Assembly (NCBI RefSeq): GCF_030063305.1
Contig: NZ_JASISV010000001.1
Location: 496,001 to 560,000, forward strand
Direction: 5' to 3'
DNA: 64,000 bases
DNA from: Salinibacterium sp. G-O1
Lineage (GTDB): Bacteria; Actinomycetota; Actinomycetes; Actinomycetales; Microbacteriaceae
The notes beneath the pieces are model-generated. The model saw nothing but the letters and a program-made list of their open reading frames with translations, did no database searches and was not told the origin of the DNA. The translations under genes and the position numbers were made by a program. Of this stretch, positions 35,010 through 43,599 are shown piece after piece (position 1 is the stretch's first letter; each line of letters begins with the position of its first letter).

Positions 35010-35990
35010 ATGACTGCTCCATTGAACATCATCACCCGTTCGACCGCCCGCTCCCGGTTTGGCGCCGCGTTTGCAATGTTCCGCAATCGCAAGTCGATCA
35101 CCGGGCTCTCCATCCTCGGGTTCTTCGTGCTGGTCGCGATTTTCGCCGACGTGCTCGCGCCGTACTCACCAACCAAGGTCGACCCCACGGCGCGATTCCA
35201 GGCGCCGTCGTTCGAGCATTGGCTGGGCACGACCCACATCGGCGAGGACGTGCTGAGCCAGGTTATCCACGGCACACGGGGAGTCATCGTCGTCGGTTTC
35301 CTGGCAGCCATCATCGCCACGCTCATCGCGATCATCGTCGGCGTGATCTCCGGGTATCTGAGCGGATGGCGCAGCGAAGCCCTTTCGGCTCTCACGAACG
35401 TCTTCCTCGTGATCCCTGGGCTCCCCCTCATCATCATCGTCGCGTCGATGTTCGACAATCCGCCGCTGTTCGTTATTGCCGCGGTGCTGGGACTCATCGG
35501 CTGGGCATGGGGCGCACGGGTGCTGCGCGCGCAGACAATGTCGCTCCGTAACCGCGACTTCATCCAGGCCGCGCGCGCCAATGGCGAGCCGCTGCGTCGG
35601 ATCATCGCGGTCGAGATGCTGCCGAACCTCATGGCGCTCATCGCCGCGAGCTTCGTCGGCACGGTAACCGCTGCCATCCTCGGCCTGACGACACTGTCGT
35701 ACATCGGTGTGATCCCAGTGACGACCTACAACTGGGGCACGATCCTCAACTGGGCGAGCGCGCAGGGTGCGTTCCGGCAGAACCAGTGGTGGTGGTACCT
35801 GCCCCCGGGACTCTGCATCGCGGCCATCGGTGTCGCGCTGTCGCTCATCAACTTCGGTATCGACGAGTACGTGAATCCTCGCCTGCGCTCCGCCGGCGAG
35901 AGGGCGCGGGCCATGAAGAAAAAGGGCCTCAACATCAACGACGCCGTCACCGCAGTCCGTACCAACACCACCACGAAAGAAACACGATGA
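35010..35990 (+). CDS. ABC importer permease, DppC type
   Basis: A 326-residue permease with an N-terminal helix, then the binding-protein-dependent transport domain. The EAA loop reads DFIQAARANGEPLRRIIAVE. The C-terminal tail is cytoplasmic and basic. The stop overlaps the beta-glucosidase start by 4 bp (ATGA), placing transport and hydrolysis in one translation chain. Confidence 0.92.
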   Translation: MTAPLNIITRSTARSRFGAAFAMFRNRKSITGLSILGFFVLVAIFADVLAPYSPTKVDPTARFQAPSFEHWLGTTHIGEDVLSQVIHGTRGVIVVGFLAAIIATLIAIIVGVISGYLSGWRSEALSALTNVFLVIPGLPLIIIVASMFDNPPLFVIAAVLGLIGWAWGARVLRAQTMSLRNRDFIQAARANGEPLRRIIAVEMLPNLMALIAASFVGTVTAAILGLTTLSYIGVIPVTTYNWGTILNWASAQGAFRQNQWWWYLPPGLCIAAIGVALSLINFGIDEYVNPRLRSAGERARAMKKKGLNINDAVTAVRTNTTTKETR

Positions 35991-38242
35991 CCATCCAGAT
36001 CACCACGGATGTCCCATACCTGGACCCCACAATCCCGACCCCGCAGCGAGTCACCGACCTGGTCGGCCGCATGACACTGGCCGAAAAGGTCGGCCAGATG
36101 ATGCAGTTCGATGCCCGCGATGGGCTCGAGCACATCGTGCTCGACCGGCACGCCGGGTCGATCCTGCACACATCGCCCGCGAAGGTACTGCGCGCCGCCG
36201 AGCTGACCGACGAGTCGCGCCTGCGCATCCCGCTTATCGTCGGTGAAGACTGCATCCACGGTCACTCCTTCTGGGAAGGGGCAACGATCTTCCCCACCCA
36301 GCTCGGCATGGCGGCGACGTGGGACGCGGAGCTGGTCGAGCGAGTGGCGCGTGCAACGGCCGTCGAGGTGGCGGCCACGGGCATCCACTGGACCTTCTCG
36401 CCGGTGTTGTGCATTGCGCGTGACCTGCGCTGGGGGAGAGTCGATGAGACGTTTGGCGAGGACCCGTACCTGATCGGCGAGCTGGCCGCAGCGATGGTGC
36501 GCGGCTACCAGGGCAACGGACTTGGCGACCGCACCGCGATCCTCGCGACGGCGAAACACTTCGCGGGGTACTCGGAGACTCAGGGTGGGCGTGATGCCAG
36601 CGAGGCCGACATCTCGCAGCGCAAGCTCCGCTCCTGGTTCCTGCCGCCCTTCGAGCGGGTGGCGCGGGCGGGCTGTGCCACCTTTATGATCGGCTACCAG
36701 ACCACCGACGGCGTGCCCGCCACCCTCAACAACTGGCTGCTGAACGACGTGCTCCGAGGCGAGTGGGGTTACGAGGGCACCCTCATCACCGACTGGGACA
36801 ACGTCGGCCGAATGGTGTGGGAGCAGAAAGTCCAGCCCGACCACATGCACGCCGCAGCGGCCGCCATCCTCGCCGGCAACGACATGGTCATGACGACGCC
36901 GGACTTCTTCCAGGGCGCACTGGATGCCGTGGAGCAGGGCCTGCTCGACGAGAGCGATCTCGACCGCGCGATAACGCGCATCCTGACCCTCAAATTCGAC
37001 CTCGGGCTCTTCGAGAACCCGCGGCTGCCCGACCCCGCTGTCATCGAGTCAGTGATGGCCGCACCGGAGCACACGTCGCTCAACCTCGACGTAGCCCGCC
37101 GCTCGCTGGTGTTGCTGCGCAACGACGGCAGCCTGCCCCTGCAGGAGAATCGCGCACTGCGGATCGCAGTAGTTGGCCCCCTCGCCGACGACGCACAGAC
37201 CCAGCTCGGCGACTGGGCCGGATCGTCCGGTCAGGTCGACTGGCTCGACAACGGCCAGCCGCGCGCGCAGATCACCACGGTGCTCGACGGCCTGCGAGCT
37301 CTGGTGCCGGCCGACTGGACCGTCACCCACGCCGAGGGCGCCGACATCCTTACCCTTGCGGACGACCCGGCAGGGTCGCACTTCCCTGACGGGCAACCCC
37401 GCCCGAAGGTCGTCGTGCCTGCCGAGGTCGACGAGGCGAAGATCGCCGAAGCTGTCGCGGCTGCGGCCCAAGCCGATGTCGTCGTGGCGGTGGTCGGCGA
37501 CCGGATCGAGCTGGTCGGGGAGGGGCGTTCAACGGCAACCCTCGAGCTCATCGGAAGTCAGCGAGCGCTCCTGGAGGCTCTGGCCGCCACGGGCACCCCC
37601 CTCGTCATCGTTCTCCTTGCGTCCAAGCCTCTTGTGCTGCCCGATGCAGTTCGGGACGCCTCCCTCGTTTGGGTTGCGAACCCCGGCATGGAGGGCGGCC
37701 GCGCAATTGCCGAGCTTCTGCTTGGCAACATCGAGCCGTCGGGGCGACTGCCAATCTCGTTCGCGCGGCACGTCGGCCAGCAGCCCACCTATTACAACCA
37801 GATTCGTGGACAGCATGGCGATCGCTACGCCGACCTCACCCAGAGCCCGGCCTATGCCTTCGGTGAGGGTCTGTCGTACACGACAGTCGACTACGACGAG
37901 GCGACAATCGTCACCCCCGAGGTGACAGCTGCCGACACGGTGCGGGCCACGATCAGACTGCGCAATTCGGGCTCACGCTCCGCGCACGAGATCGTGCAGG
38001 TCTACGTGCGTGACTCTGTAACCTCGGCCAGCTGGGCTGACAAGGAGCTGAAGGCGTATCGTCACGTCGACCTCGCGCCGGGCGAGACGACCATCGTCGA
38101 GCTGGGACTGCCCGTCGCCGACTGTTCGATCATCAACGCCGCGGGTCAGCGTGTGGTCGAGCCTGGCGCTTTCGAGCTGCTCATCGGTCCGTCGTCGCGC
38201 GATGAGGTGCTGCACGCAGTCGGGTTCAACGTCTCCGCGTAA
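35987..38242 (+). CDS. Glycoside hydrolase family 3 beta-glucosidase
   Basis: A 751-residue enzyme without signal peptide, so cytoplasmic. The N-terminal TIM barrel contains the GH3 landmarks GEDCIHGHSF, KHFAGYSETQGGRDASEADI and the nucleophile Asp269 in LITDWDNV. The alpha/beta sandwich follows from about residue 370, and a fibronectin-like domain closes the protein. The start at 35987 overlaps the permease stop. It likely splits beta-glucosides or xylosides brought in by the importer; the exact sugar is not visible. Confidence 0.93.
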   Translation: MTIQITTDVPYLDPTIPTPQRVTDLVGRMTLAEKVGQMMQFDARDGLEHIVLDRHAGSILHTSPAKVLRAAELTDESRLRIPLIVGEDCIHGHSFWEGATIFPTQLGMAATWDAELVERVARATAVEVAATGIHWTFSPVLCIARDLRWGRVDETFGEDPYLIGELAAAMVRGYQGNGLGDRTAILATAKHFAGYSETQGGRDASEADISQRKLRSWFLPPFERVARAGCATFMIGYQTTDGVPATLNNWLLNDVLRGEWGYEGTLITDWDNVGRMVWEQKVQPDHMHAAAAAILAGNDMVMTTPDFFQGALDAVEQGLLDESDLDRAITRILTLKFDLGLFENPRLPDPAVIESVMAAPEHTSLNLDVARRSLVLLRNDGSLPLQENRALRIAVVGPLADDAQTQLGDWAGSSGQVDWLDNGQPRAQITTVLDGLRALVPADWTVTHAEGADILTLADDPAGSHFPDGQPRPKVVVPAEVDEAKIAEAVAAAAQADVVVAVVGDRIELVGEGRSTATLELIGSQRALLEALAATGTPLVIVLLASKPLVLPDAVRDASLVWVANPGMEGGRAIAELLLGNIEPSGRLPISFARHVGQQPTYYNQIRGQHGDRYADLTQSPAYAFGEGLSYTTVDYDEATIVTPEVTAADTVRATIRLRNSGSRSAHEIVQVYVRDSVTSASWADKELKAYRHVDLAPGETTIVELGLPVADCSIINAAGQRVVEPGAFELLIGPSSRDEVLHAVGFNVSA

Positions 38243-38246
38243 GTGA

Positions 38247-38828
38247 TCACCGCAACCGCGCCCTGTGTGCTCGCACCTTGGCGCGGTTGCCGCACCGCTG
38301 CATCGAACACCATCGCCGGTTGTTGGAGCGCGACTCGTCGTAGAAGATGAGCTGGCAGTCGTCGGCTGAGCATTGCCGGATGCGGTCGGCCCGGTCTGCC
38401 GAGAACAGCTCCACCACCTCGCGCGCCATCACCGACAGGGTCTGGCTCACCCGCGCGTGTGCGCGACCAGCCTGACGGCGTCCGCCCGCCAGCGCCGGTG
38501 GGATGTCCGGGGTCGCCGCGAACAGGTTGATCACGTCCACGTCGTCCTCCGCGGGCCGCAGCCCCCGGCTGATCGCGATCGCCGAGCGCGCGATCACGGC
38601 ACGGAGGGTGAGAGCGTCGACGAGGTCGCGATCGGTGGCCGTGCCATCCACCTCGGGGAATCGCTCGTCGAGCCAGCCGGCCAGGTCGGTGGGGGAATCG
38701 ATGGTCTCCTGGGCGGGAGTGCCGTCCATGGGCCCGGTATACGCGAAGTCGAGAGCCAGGGATCCGGCGTCGAAATGCCACCGATGGCCGTCGCCACTGG
38801 TAAACCACTGCCCAGCCTCTGTGCCCAC
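38247..38828 (-). CDS. CGNR zinc-finger transcriptional regulator
   Basis: A regulator of about 193 residues. The C-terminal zinc finger has C-x4-C ... C-x3-CGNR form (CSADDCQLIF and CSMQRCGNRAKVRAHRAR), as in the CGNR family, and the N-terminal part is the partner ABATE-like domain. I choose the GTG at 38828 because TATATT (38841-38836) lies seven bases before it, which suggests a leaderless mRNA; a TTG at 38837 is an alternative. It is divergent from the SRPBCC gene and shares a palindrome with it. Confidence 0.88.
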   Translation of the reverse strand: MGTEAGQWFTSGDGHRWHFDAGSLALDFAYTGPMDGTPAQETIDSPTDLAGWLDERFPEVDGTATDRDLVDALTLRAVIARSAIAISRGLRPAEDDVDVINLFAATPDIPPALAGGRRQAGRAHARVSQTLSVMAREVVELFSADRADRIRQCSADDCQLIFYDESRSNNRRWCSMQRCGNRAKVRAHRARLR

Positions 38829-38849
38829 CCCACCCAATATAGGGCGCGG

Positions 38850-38870
38850 GTAACCAATACAGTTGGTTAC
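38850..38870. promoter_or_regulatory. Shared operator between CGNR and SRPBCC genes
   Basis: Perfect inverted repeat with arms GTAACCAA and TTGGTTAC and a 5-base centre TACAG, directly against the ATG of the SRPBCC gene. TACAGT (38858-38863) inside it can serve as a -10, seven bases before that ATG. It is the likely site of the CGNR regulator and could control both genes. Confidence 0.68.
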
Positions 38871-39275
38871 ATGAGCGACACAACGGGCAAGACGAAAGAC
38901 GCCGGCTGGGAGCTGGGGGTGCGCACGACCGTTGCCGCGCCCTTACCCGTCGTGTGGCAGTACCTGCTCGGTGACGGCCTCGCCACCTGGCTGGGCGAGA
39001 TCGACGCGCTGCCGACCGAGAAGGGAGCCGAGTACGCCACCAAGGATGGCGTGAAGGGCACGATCCGCAGCTACACCGAGAACTCCAAGCTGCGAATCTC
39101 GTGGCAGCCCAGCGACTGGCCGCATGACGCCATCATCCAGCTGACCGTGAAGGAAACCATCACGGGCACCACGATCGGCATCCACCAGGACAAGCTCGCC
39201 AACCGCGACGAGCGCAGGATGATGCTGGGCCACTGGAAGAACATCGCCGCAGCATTCGACCAGCACTTCGGCTAG
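38871..39275 (+). CDS. SRPBCC (AHSA1-like) domain protein
   Basis: A 134-residue START-like protein: VRTTVAAPLPVVWQYLLGDG at the N-terminus and the C-terminal helix RRMMLGHWKNIAAAFDQHF are typical. Starting at the ATG at 38871 gives the normal domain; an earlier frame start would overlap the divergent regulator. The ATG lies directly behind the palindrome, so the mRNA is probably leaderless. It pairs with the CGNR regulator much as ArsR pairs with another SRPBCC gene at 21252. Confidence 0.88.
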   Translation: MSDTTGKTKDAGWELGVRTTVAAPLPVVWQYLLGDGLATWLGEIDALPTEKGAEYATKDGVKGTIRSYTENSKLRISWQPSDWPHDAIIQLTVKETITGTTIGIHQDKLANRDERRMMLGHWKNIAAAFDQHFG

Positions 39276-39278
39276 GGG

Positions 39279-39725
39279 CTACCTCTTCACCCAGCCGATC
39301 GTGTGCGCCGCGTTGAACTTCTTCGAGCACCGTCCGCACGCGAGGGCACGGGTGGGCTTGCGATACCGGTAGTGCACGTGCCCAGCCGGGCAGGTGCCCA
39401 TCCATGGTGCAAGCTCGTTGGCGATCGCGCCGTCGTGCAGCCGCTTTCCTTCGTAGCCGAGGTCTGACGCGATCGCCTTCCACTGCGGTCCGTGCCCGGC
39501 GCGGGTGCCCGCCATCGCGTGCGCCACCTCATGAAGCAGCACCTGGTGGATCTCGTCATCCTCATACTTCGCGGCGAGATACTTCGAGACGCTGATGCGC
39601 TTGTGGGTGTAGTTGCAGAGCCCGGCGCGGGTTTTCGCGTTGTCGAACTCGAAACTCCAGCTGCGGTCGAGGTGCAGGTCGATGAGGGCCGCCGCCCACG
39701 TCCGTACCCTGCTCAACTCAGCCAT
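39279..39725 (-). CDS. SprT-like zinc metalloprotein
   Basis: A 148-residue protein with the zinc-metalloprotease motif HEVAH (His65, Glu66, His69) and a C-terminal zinc ribbon (CPAGHVHY ... CGRCSK). This is the SprT/SprT-like family related to Spartan, which is linked to DNA-protein crosslink repair, but bacterial roles are poorly known. It is convergent with the SRPBCC gene (3 bp apart). Confidence 0.88.
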   Translation of the reverse strand: MAELSRVRTWAAALIDLHLDRSWSFEFDNAKTRAGLCNYTHKRISVSKYLAAKYEDDEIHQVLLHEVAHAMAGTRAGHGPQWKAIASDLGYEGKRLHDGAIANELAPWMGTCPAGHVHYRYRKPTRALACGRCSKKFNAAHTIGWVKR

Positions 39726-39768
39726 GCCTCGAGGTTAACCCGAGCCGCCGACGCTTCCGCCCCCGCTG

Positions 39769-39852
39769 CATCCAAATGAAGGAGATTTCGCCCTCAACCT
39801 CGGATTCGGGCCGCCCACAGCCCTTTTCGCAGAAATCTCCTTCATTTGGATG
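39769..39852. repeat. Intergenic hairpin repeat, copy 1
   Basis: Perfect inverted repeat with 21-base arms (39769-39789 and 39832-39852; core CCAAATGAAGGAGATTTC) and a 42-base loop. A second copy lies at 43464-43542 with the same arm sequence and a different loop. It fills the gap between the sprT-like start and the NTF2-like gene. No transposase is nearby. Confidence 0.8.
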
Positions 39853-39914
39853 GGGGCGGGGGCGCCGGGGGTCGCACTCTGGCCCCTCGGCAGCCCGCGG
39901 AGTACCGTTGAACC

Positions 39915-40319
39915 ATGGATCACGCACAGGTTCAGCAATGGCTCGACCACTACATCGCGGCCTGGGTCTCGTACGACCCGGACGACATCGGCGCTCTGTT
40001 CAGCGAAGACATCGAGTATCGCTACCACCCGCACGACGAGCCAATCAGGGGCAGGGCGGCGGTCGTCGCATCCTGGCTCGATGAGGGCGAGGCTGACGAC
40101 TCCCCGTCAACGCGCGATGAGCCCGGCACCTTCGAGGCGCGGTACCAGCCCGTCGCGGTGGACGGCGACGTGGTGGTCGCTCGAGGCGTCTCGGAATACC
40201 GGGACGTGCCCGATGGGCCCATCATGCGCGTCTACGACAACTGCTTCCTGATGCGCTTCGACGATGACGGGCGTTGCCGCGAGTTCACCGAGTTCTTCGT
40301 GGAACGACCCTCGCTCTAG
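39915..40319 (+). CDS. NTF2/SnoaL-like protein
   Basis: A 134-residue single-domain protein with the SnoaL/NTF2 pattern: a long first helix, LFSEDIEYRYHPHDEPIRGR, and a final strand MRFDDDGRCREFTEFFVE. Proteins of this fold act as cyclases, isomerases or binding proteins; no catalytic set is recognisable. The stop overlaps the convergent sugar dehydrogenase gene by 4 bp. Confidence 0.85.
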   Translation: MDHAQVQQWLDHYIAAWVSYDPDDIGALFSEDIEYRYHPHDEPIRGRAAVVASWLDEGEADDSPSTRDEPGTFEARYQPVAVDGDVVVARGVSEYRDVPDGPIMRVYDNCFLMRFDDDGRCREFTEFFVERPSL

Positions 40320-41431
40320 CTCGCGGGCGCCAGCTCGACCTGCAGAATCCGGTCGTCCCTCTCGCGCGGCGAGCCACGACCATCGGTGTTGTTGGTCAAC
40401 ATCCAGAGCGAGCCATCCGGGCCGGGAATCACATCGCGGATGCGCCCGAAGCTGTCCGCGAAAAAGTCCATCGCGGTCGTCGGTGAACCGGGGTTGATCG
40501 CCCACAGGCGCTCGCCACCGAGGCCCGCCATAAAGAAGGTGCCGCCCACCCACGTCAGTCCGCTGGGGCTCGCGTCATCCGTCGCCCACTGGTAAACGGG
40601 GTTCACGAAGGTCGGGTCATCCGATGCGCCCTCGACGATTGGCCAACCGTAGTTGGCCCCGGGCCGGATGATGTTGAACTCGTCCCAGGTGTTCTGCCCG
40701 AACTCGGCGGCCCACAGCTGGCCTTCGCCATCCCACGCGAGGCCCTGCGGGTTGCGATGGCCGAGCGAGTAGACGAGCGATCCGGTGAACGGGTTGTCGT
40801 CGGGCACCGATCCATCGATGTTCATGCGCAGGATCTTGCCGTTCAGACTCGCCGAATCCTGGGAGCTGTCGCGGTCGCCGGCGTCGCCGACCGTCGCATA
40901 GAGCTTGCCGTCGGGGCCGAGCTTGATGCGACCGCCATTGTGGTTGCCGGCCTTCCTGATTCCGGTCAGGATGTCGCGGCTCTCGCCCAGCGCATAGCTG
41001 CCCGTCGCGCCGACCAGGTCAAACCTCACGATCCGGTTGTCGTCCGCGGCGGTCAGGTACACGAACAGCCCGGGGGAGCGGCCGGGCGCGAGCTCGATGC
41101 CGAGCAGCCCGCCCTCGCCGCCGGGAGCCGCGCCGTCCACGGAGCCAACCTCGCGCACGGTGCCGTCAGCGGTCAGCTCCAACACCCGCCGGCTATCGCG
41201 CTCGCTGATGAGGGTGGAGCCGTCGTCGAGCCGCACCATCGACCACGGAGCATCCAACCCGCTGGCAATCACCGACGTTTCGCCGACCGGCTGCACCGCA
41301 GCGGCTGCGGCGGAGGCGGTGGGAGCGGGAGTGCTGGGCGTGGGCGTGGTCAGCTCGCCCGGAGCCTGCGTGGCGCACCCCGCGAGCAGTACCGCGACCA
41401 CGGCGGCGGTGAGGGCTGAGCGAATACGCAT
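40316..41431 (-). CDS. PQQ-dependent sugar dehydrogenase-like lipoprotein
   Basis: A 371-residue exported protein. The signal peptide ends in lipobox LAGC (about residues 16-19), followed by a Pro/Thr/Ala linker. The six-bladed propeller of the glucose/sorbosone dehydrogenase family shows LDAPWSMVRLDDGSTLISER, GNHNGGRIKLGPDGKLY and GHRNPQGLAWDGEGQLWAAE. It probably oxidises sugars at the cell surface using PQQ; no PQQ synthesis genes are in the window. Confidence 0.88.
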   Translation of the reverse strand: MRIRSALTAAVVAVLLAGCATQAPGELTTPTPSTPAPTASAAAAAVQPVGETSVIASGLDAPWSMVRLDDGSTLISERDSRRVLELTADGTVREVGSVDGAAPGGEGGLLGIELAPGRSPGLFVYLTAADDNRIVRFDLVGATGSYALGESRDILTGIRKAGNHNGGRIKLGPDGKLYATVGDAGDRDSSQDSASLNGKILRMNIDGSVPDDNPFTGSLVYSLGHRNPQGLAWDGEGQLWAAEFGQNTWDEFNIIRPGANYGWPIVEGASDDPTFVNPVYQWATDDASPSGLTWVGGTFFMAGLGGERLWAINPGSPTTAMDFFADSFGRIRDVIPGPDGSLWMLTNNTDGRGSPRERDDRILQVELAPAS

Positions 41432-41510
41432 GCCTCCATCTCACCCCAGATCGGCAGCGCGCGCACCTGTCACCCTCTCCCCATGGGACCGCGGGCGGCA
41501 GGCGGCGGCG

Positions 41511-42374
41511 CTACTTGCCGGACTTGACCTGGAAGATGCCCTTCGACGGAGGCGGCGACTGCACCGCGCTTTCGTCGGTCACGACCTGGGCGCTCGCGAT
41601 GAACTCGCGCAATTCGGGCCCAACGATGACCTTCGACGGATGCGGTCCTGCGGCCAGCAGCCGCGGCATCCAGTGGAAAGGAAGCTCGCTTGCAGAGCCG
41701 ACGAGCACGAGGTTTCCGAACCGCCGCCCCTTCAGGATCTGTGTCTCGGCGAGGATCGCGACGTGGCCGGAAACGGCAGACAGGGTGGCCGCCTGCGAGC
41801 GGGCGAACGCCAGCCCCGGGCCGTCGGCGACGTTGGCGATCAGGATGCCACGGGGCGAGAGCAGCGCGACCGCGCTGCGGTAGAACTCGACAGACGTCAC
41901 GTGCGCGGGGGTGCGGGCGCCGCTGAACACGTCGACCACGAGCAGGTCGACGGAGCCGTGCAGTCCGGGCGGCAGTTTCTCCATCACGGCCCGCGCGTCG
42001 CCGTGGCGCACCCTGATCGAGGCGGACTTCGACCACGGCAGCTCCGCGCGCACCAGGTCGATGAGGTCCGACTCGAGCTCGATGACCTGCTGACGCGAGC
42101 CGGGGCGGGTCGCTTCGACGTAGCGGGGGAGGGTGAGGGCTCCCGCGCCGAGGTGCACGGCCGTGATCGGCTCGCCGGGCATCCCAAGCTGGTCGATGAC
42201 ATGGCCCATGCGGCGCACGTACTCGAAGAAGAGTTCGGAGGGGTCATCCATGTTGACCTGCGACTGGGGCGTGCCGTCGACGGTGAGCGTGTACGCGCCG
42301 TCAACCCACCGGTCGGGGGAGATGGTGGCGAGGTATCCGCTGTGGGACAGCACTTTCGACGGGATCTCGGTCAC
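41511..42374 (-). CDS. Spermidine synthase-like methyltransferase-fold protein
   Basis: A 287-residue protein with the polyamine aminopropyltransferase fold: an N-terminal beta part, the cofactor-binding strand AVHLGAGALTLPRYV near residue 90, an acidic loop EL near 118 and VDVFSGARTP near 155. It lacks a clear full gatekeeping loop, so substrate may differ from putrescine. It is divergent from agmatinase (41 bp apart), which makes putrescine, so a polyamine link is plausible. That is inference from context. Confidence 0.82.
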   Translation of the reverse strand: MTEIPSKVLSHSGYLATISPDRWVDGAYTLTVDGTPQSQVNMDDPSELFFEYVRRMGHVIDQLGMPGEPITAVHLGAGALTLPRYVEATRPGSRQQVIELESDLIDLVRAELPWSKSASIRVRHGDARAVMEKLPPGLHGSVDLLVVDVFSGARTPAHVTSVEFYRSAVALLSPRGILIANVADGPGLAFARSQAATLSAVSGHVAILAETQILKGRRFGNLVLVGSASELPFHWMPRLLAAGPHPSKVIVGPELREFIASAQVVTDESAVQSPPPSKGIFQVKSGK

Positions 42375-42415
42375 CTGTCGAGGGTACCCGCCCGCCGTCG
42401 CGCTACGGTGTCATC

Positions 42416-43417
42416 ATGAGCGAGCCGATCCGTCACATCCCCGAAAACATGCGCCGTCAGCTGGATGCTCAGTCCTACGTCGGCCCCGCGACCTTCGGTA
42501 TGCGGCCGCTGCTGACGGAGCCGTCGCAGCTGGACGAGTGGAAGCCGGATGTCGCGATCGTGGGCGCACCGTGGGACGACAGCACCACGAACCGGCCGGG
42601 CGCACGCTTCGGTCCGCGGGCGCTTCGCGCGAATGCGTACGACCCCGGCACCTATCACCTTGACCTGCAGGTGGAGATGTTCGACCACCTCGAGGTTGTC
42701 GACTACGGCGACGCCGTGACCAGCCACGGCATGTGGGAGCTGTCGAAGGCCGCGATCTACGAGCGCGTCAACGACGTCGCCAGCCGCGGCATCGTGCCGT
42801 TCGTTATCGGCGGCGATCACTCGATCACCTGGCCGGCAGCGACCGCGGTGGCCGAGCACCACGGCTTCGGCAATGTGGTGATGATCCACTTCGATGCGCA
42901 CGCAGACACCGCGAACATCCTCGAGGGCAACCTGGCCAGCCATGGCACCCCGATGCGTCGGCTCATCGAGTCCGGTGCGATCCCCGGCACACACTTCCTG
43001 CAGGTTGGCCTCCGTGGCTACTGGCCCGGCGAGGAAGACCAGAAGTGGATGCGCGACAACGGCCTGAAGCATTTCATGATGCAGGAGATTTGGGAGCGCG
43101 GGGCGAAGGCCGTCATGACCGACGTGATCGCTGCCGCCCGGGAACGCGCAGACAAGGTGTACGTGTCGATCGACATCGACGTGCTCGACCCCGGCTTCGC
43201 GCCGGCAACGGGCACCCCGGCGCCGGGTGGTCTCGCGCCGGTCGATCTGCTGCGCATGATCCGCCAGATCGTGCTCGAGCTGGATGTCGTCGGTTTCGAC
43301 GTCATGGAGGTCGCGCCCGCCTACGACCACGCCGACATCACGGTCAACAACGCCCACGGCCTGATCTGGGAGGCGCTCGCCGCGATGGCGGTCCGAAAGC
43401 GCGACGCCCGCGCCTGA
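42416..43417 (+). CDS. speB: Agmatinase / ureohydrolase family
   Basis: A 333-residue manganese hydrolase. The metal motifs are complete: GGDHSIT near residue 137, HFDAHADT near 158 and SIDIDVLDPGFAP near 250. It hydrolyses agmatine or a related guanidino compound to an amine and urea. Together with the divergent spermidine-synthase-like gene it may form a polyamine pathway. Other guanidino substrates such as guanidinobutyrate are possible. Confidence 0.88.
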   Translation: MSEPIRHIPENMRRQLDAQSYVGPATFGMRPLLTEPSQLDEWKPDVAIVGAPWDDSTTNRPGARFGPRALRANAYDPGTYHLDLQVEMFDHLEVVDYGDAVTSHGMWELSKAAIYERVNDVASRGIVPFVIGGDHSITWPAATAVAEHHGFGNVVMIHFDAHADTANILEGNLASHGTPMRRLIESGAIPGTHFLQVGLRGYWPGEEDQKWMRDNGLKHFMMQEIWERGAKAVMTDVIAAARERADKVYVSIDIDVLDPGFAPATGTPAPGGLAPVDLLRMIRQIVLELDVVGFDVMEVAPAYDHADITVNNAHGLIWEALAAMAVRKRDARA

Positions 43418-43463
43418 GGCATCCGCGCGCGTTGCCGAGCGCATCCCGTCTCTCGCCTCCCCA

Positions 43464-43542
43464 CCAAATGAAGGAGAAATCCGGATGCGGCGCCCCCATG
43501 CCGCACGAAACGCCTCCTGCGGCAGAAATCTCCTTCATTTGG
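43464..43542. repeat. Intergenic hairpin repeat, copy 2
   Basis: Arms 43464-43481 and 43525-43542 pair at 16 of 18 positions; the right arm matches copy 1 (39769-39852), and both copies continue to TCTGC on the minus strand. The inner part differs. It lies between the convergent agmatinase and NadR-like genes, where it could also act as a terminator. Confidence 0.78.
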
Positions 43543-43599
43543 GGGGAGAATGGCGCGGGAGGCCACGGGCACGGGACGAACCCGCGCCAGCCGAGCGCG

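Noticed and set aside
39735-40034. Small frames beginning MKEIS in the hairpin repeats
   Set aside because: They arise because the repeat arm contains ATGAAGGAGATT; the downstream residues differ between the two copies, so no conserved peptide is made.
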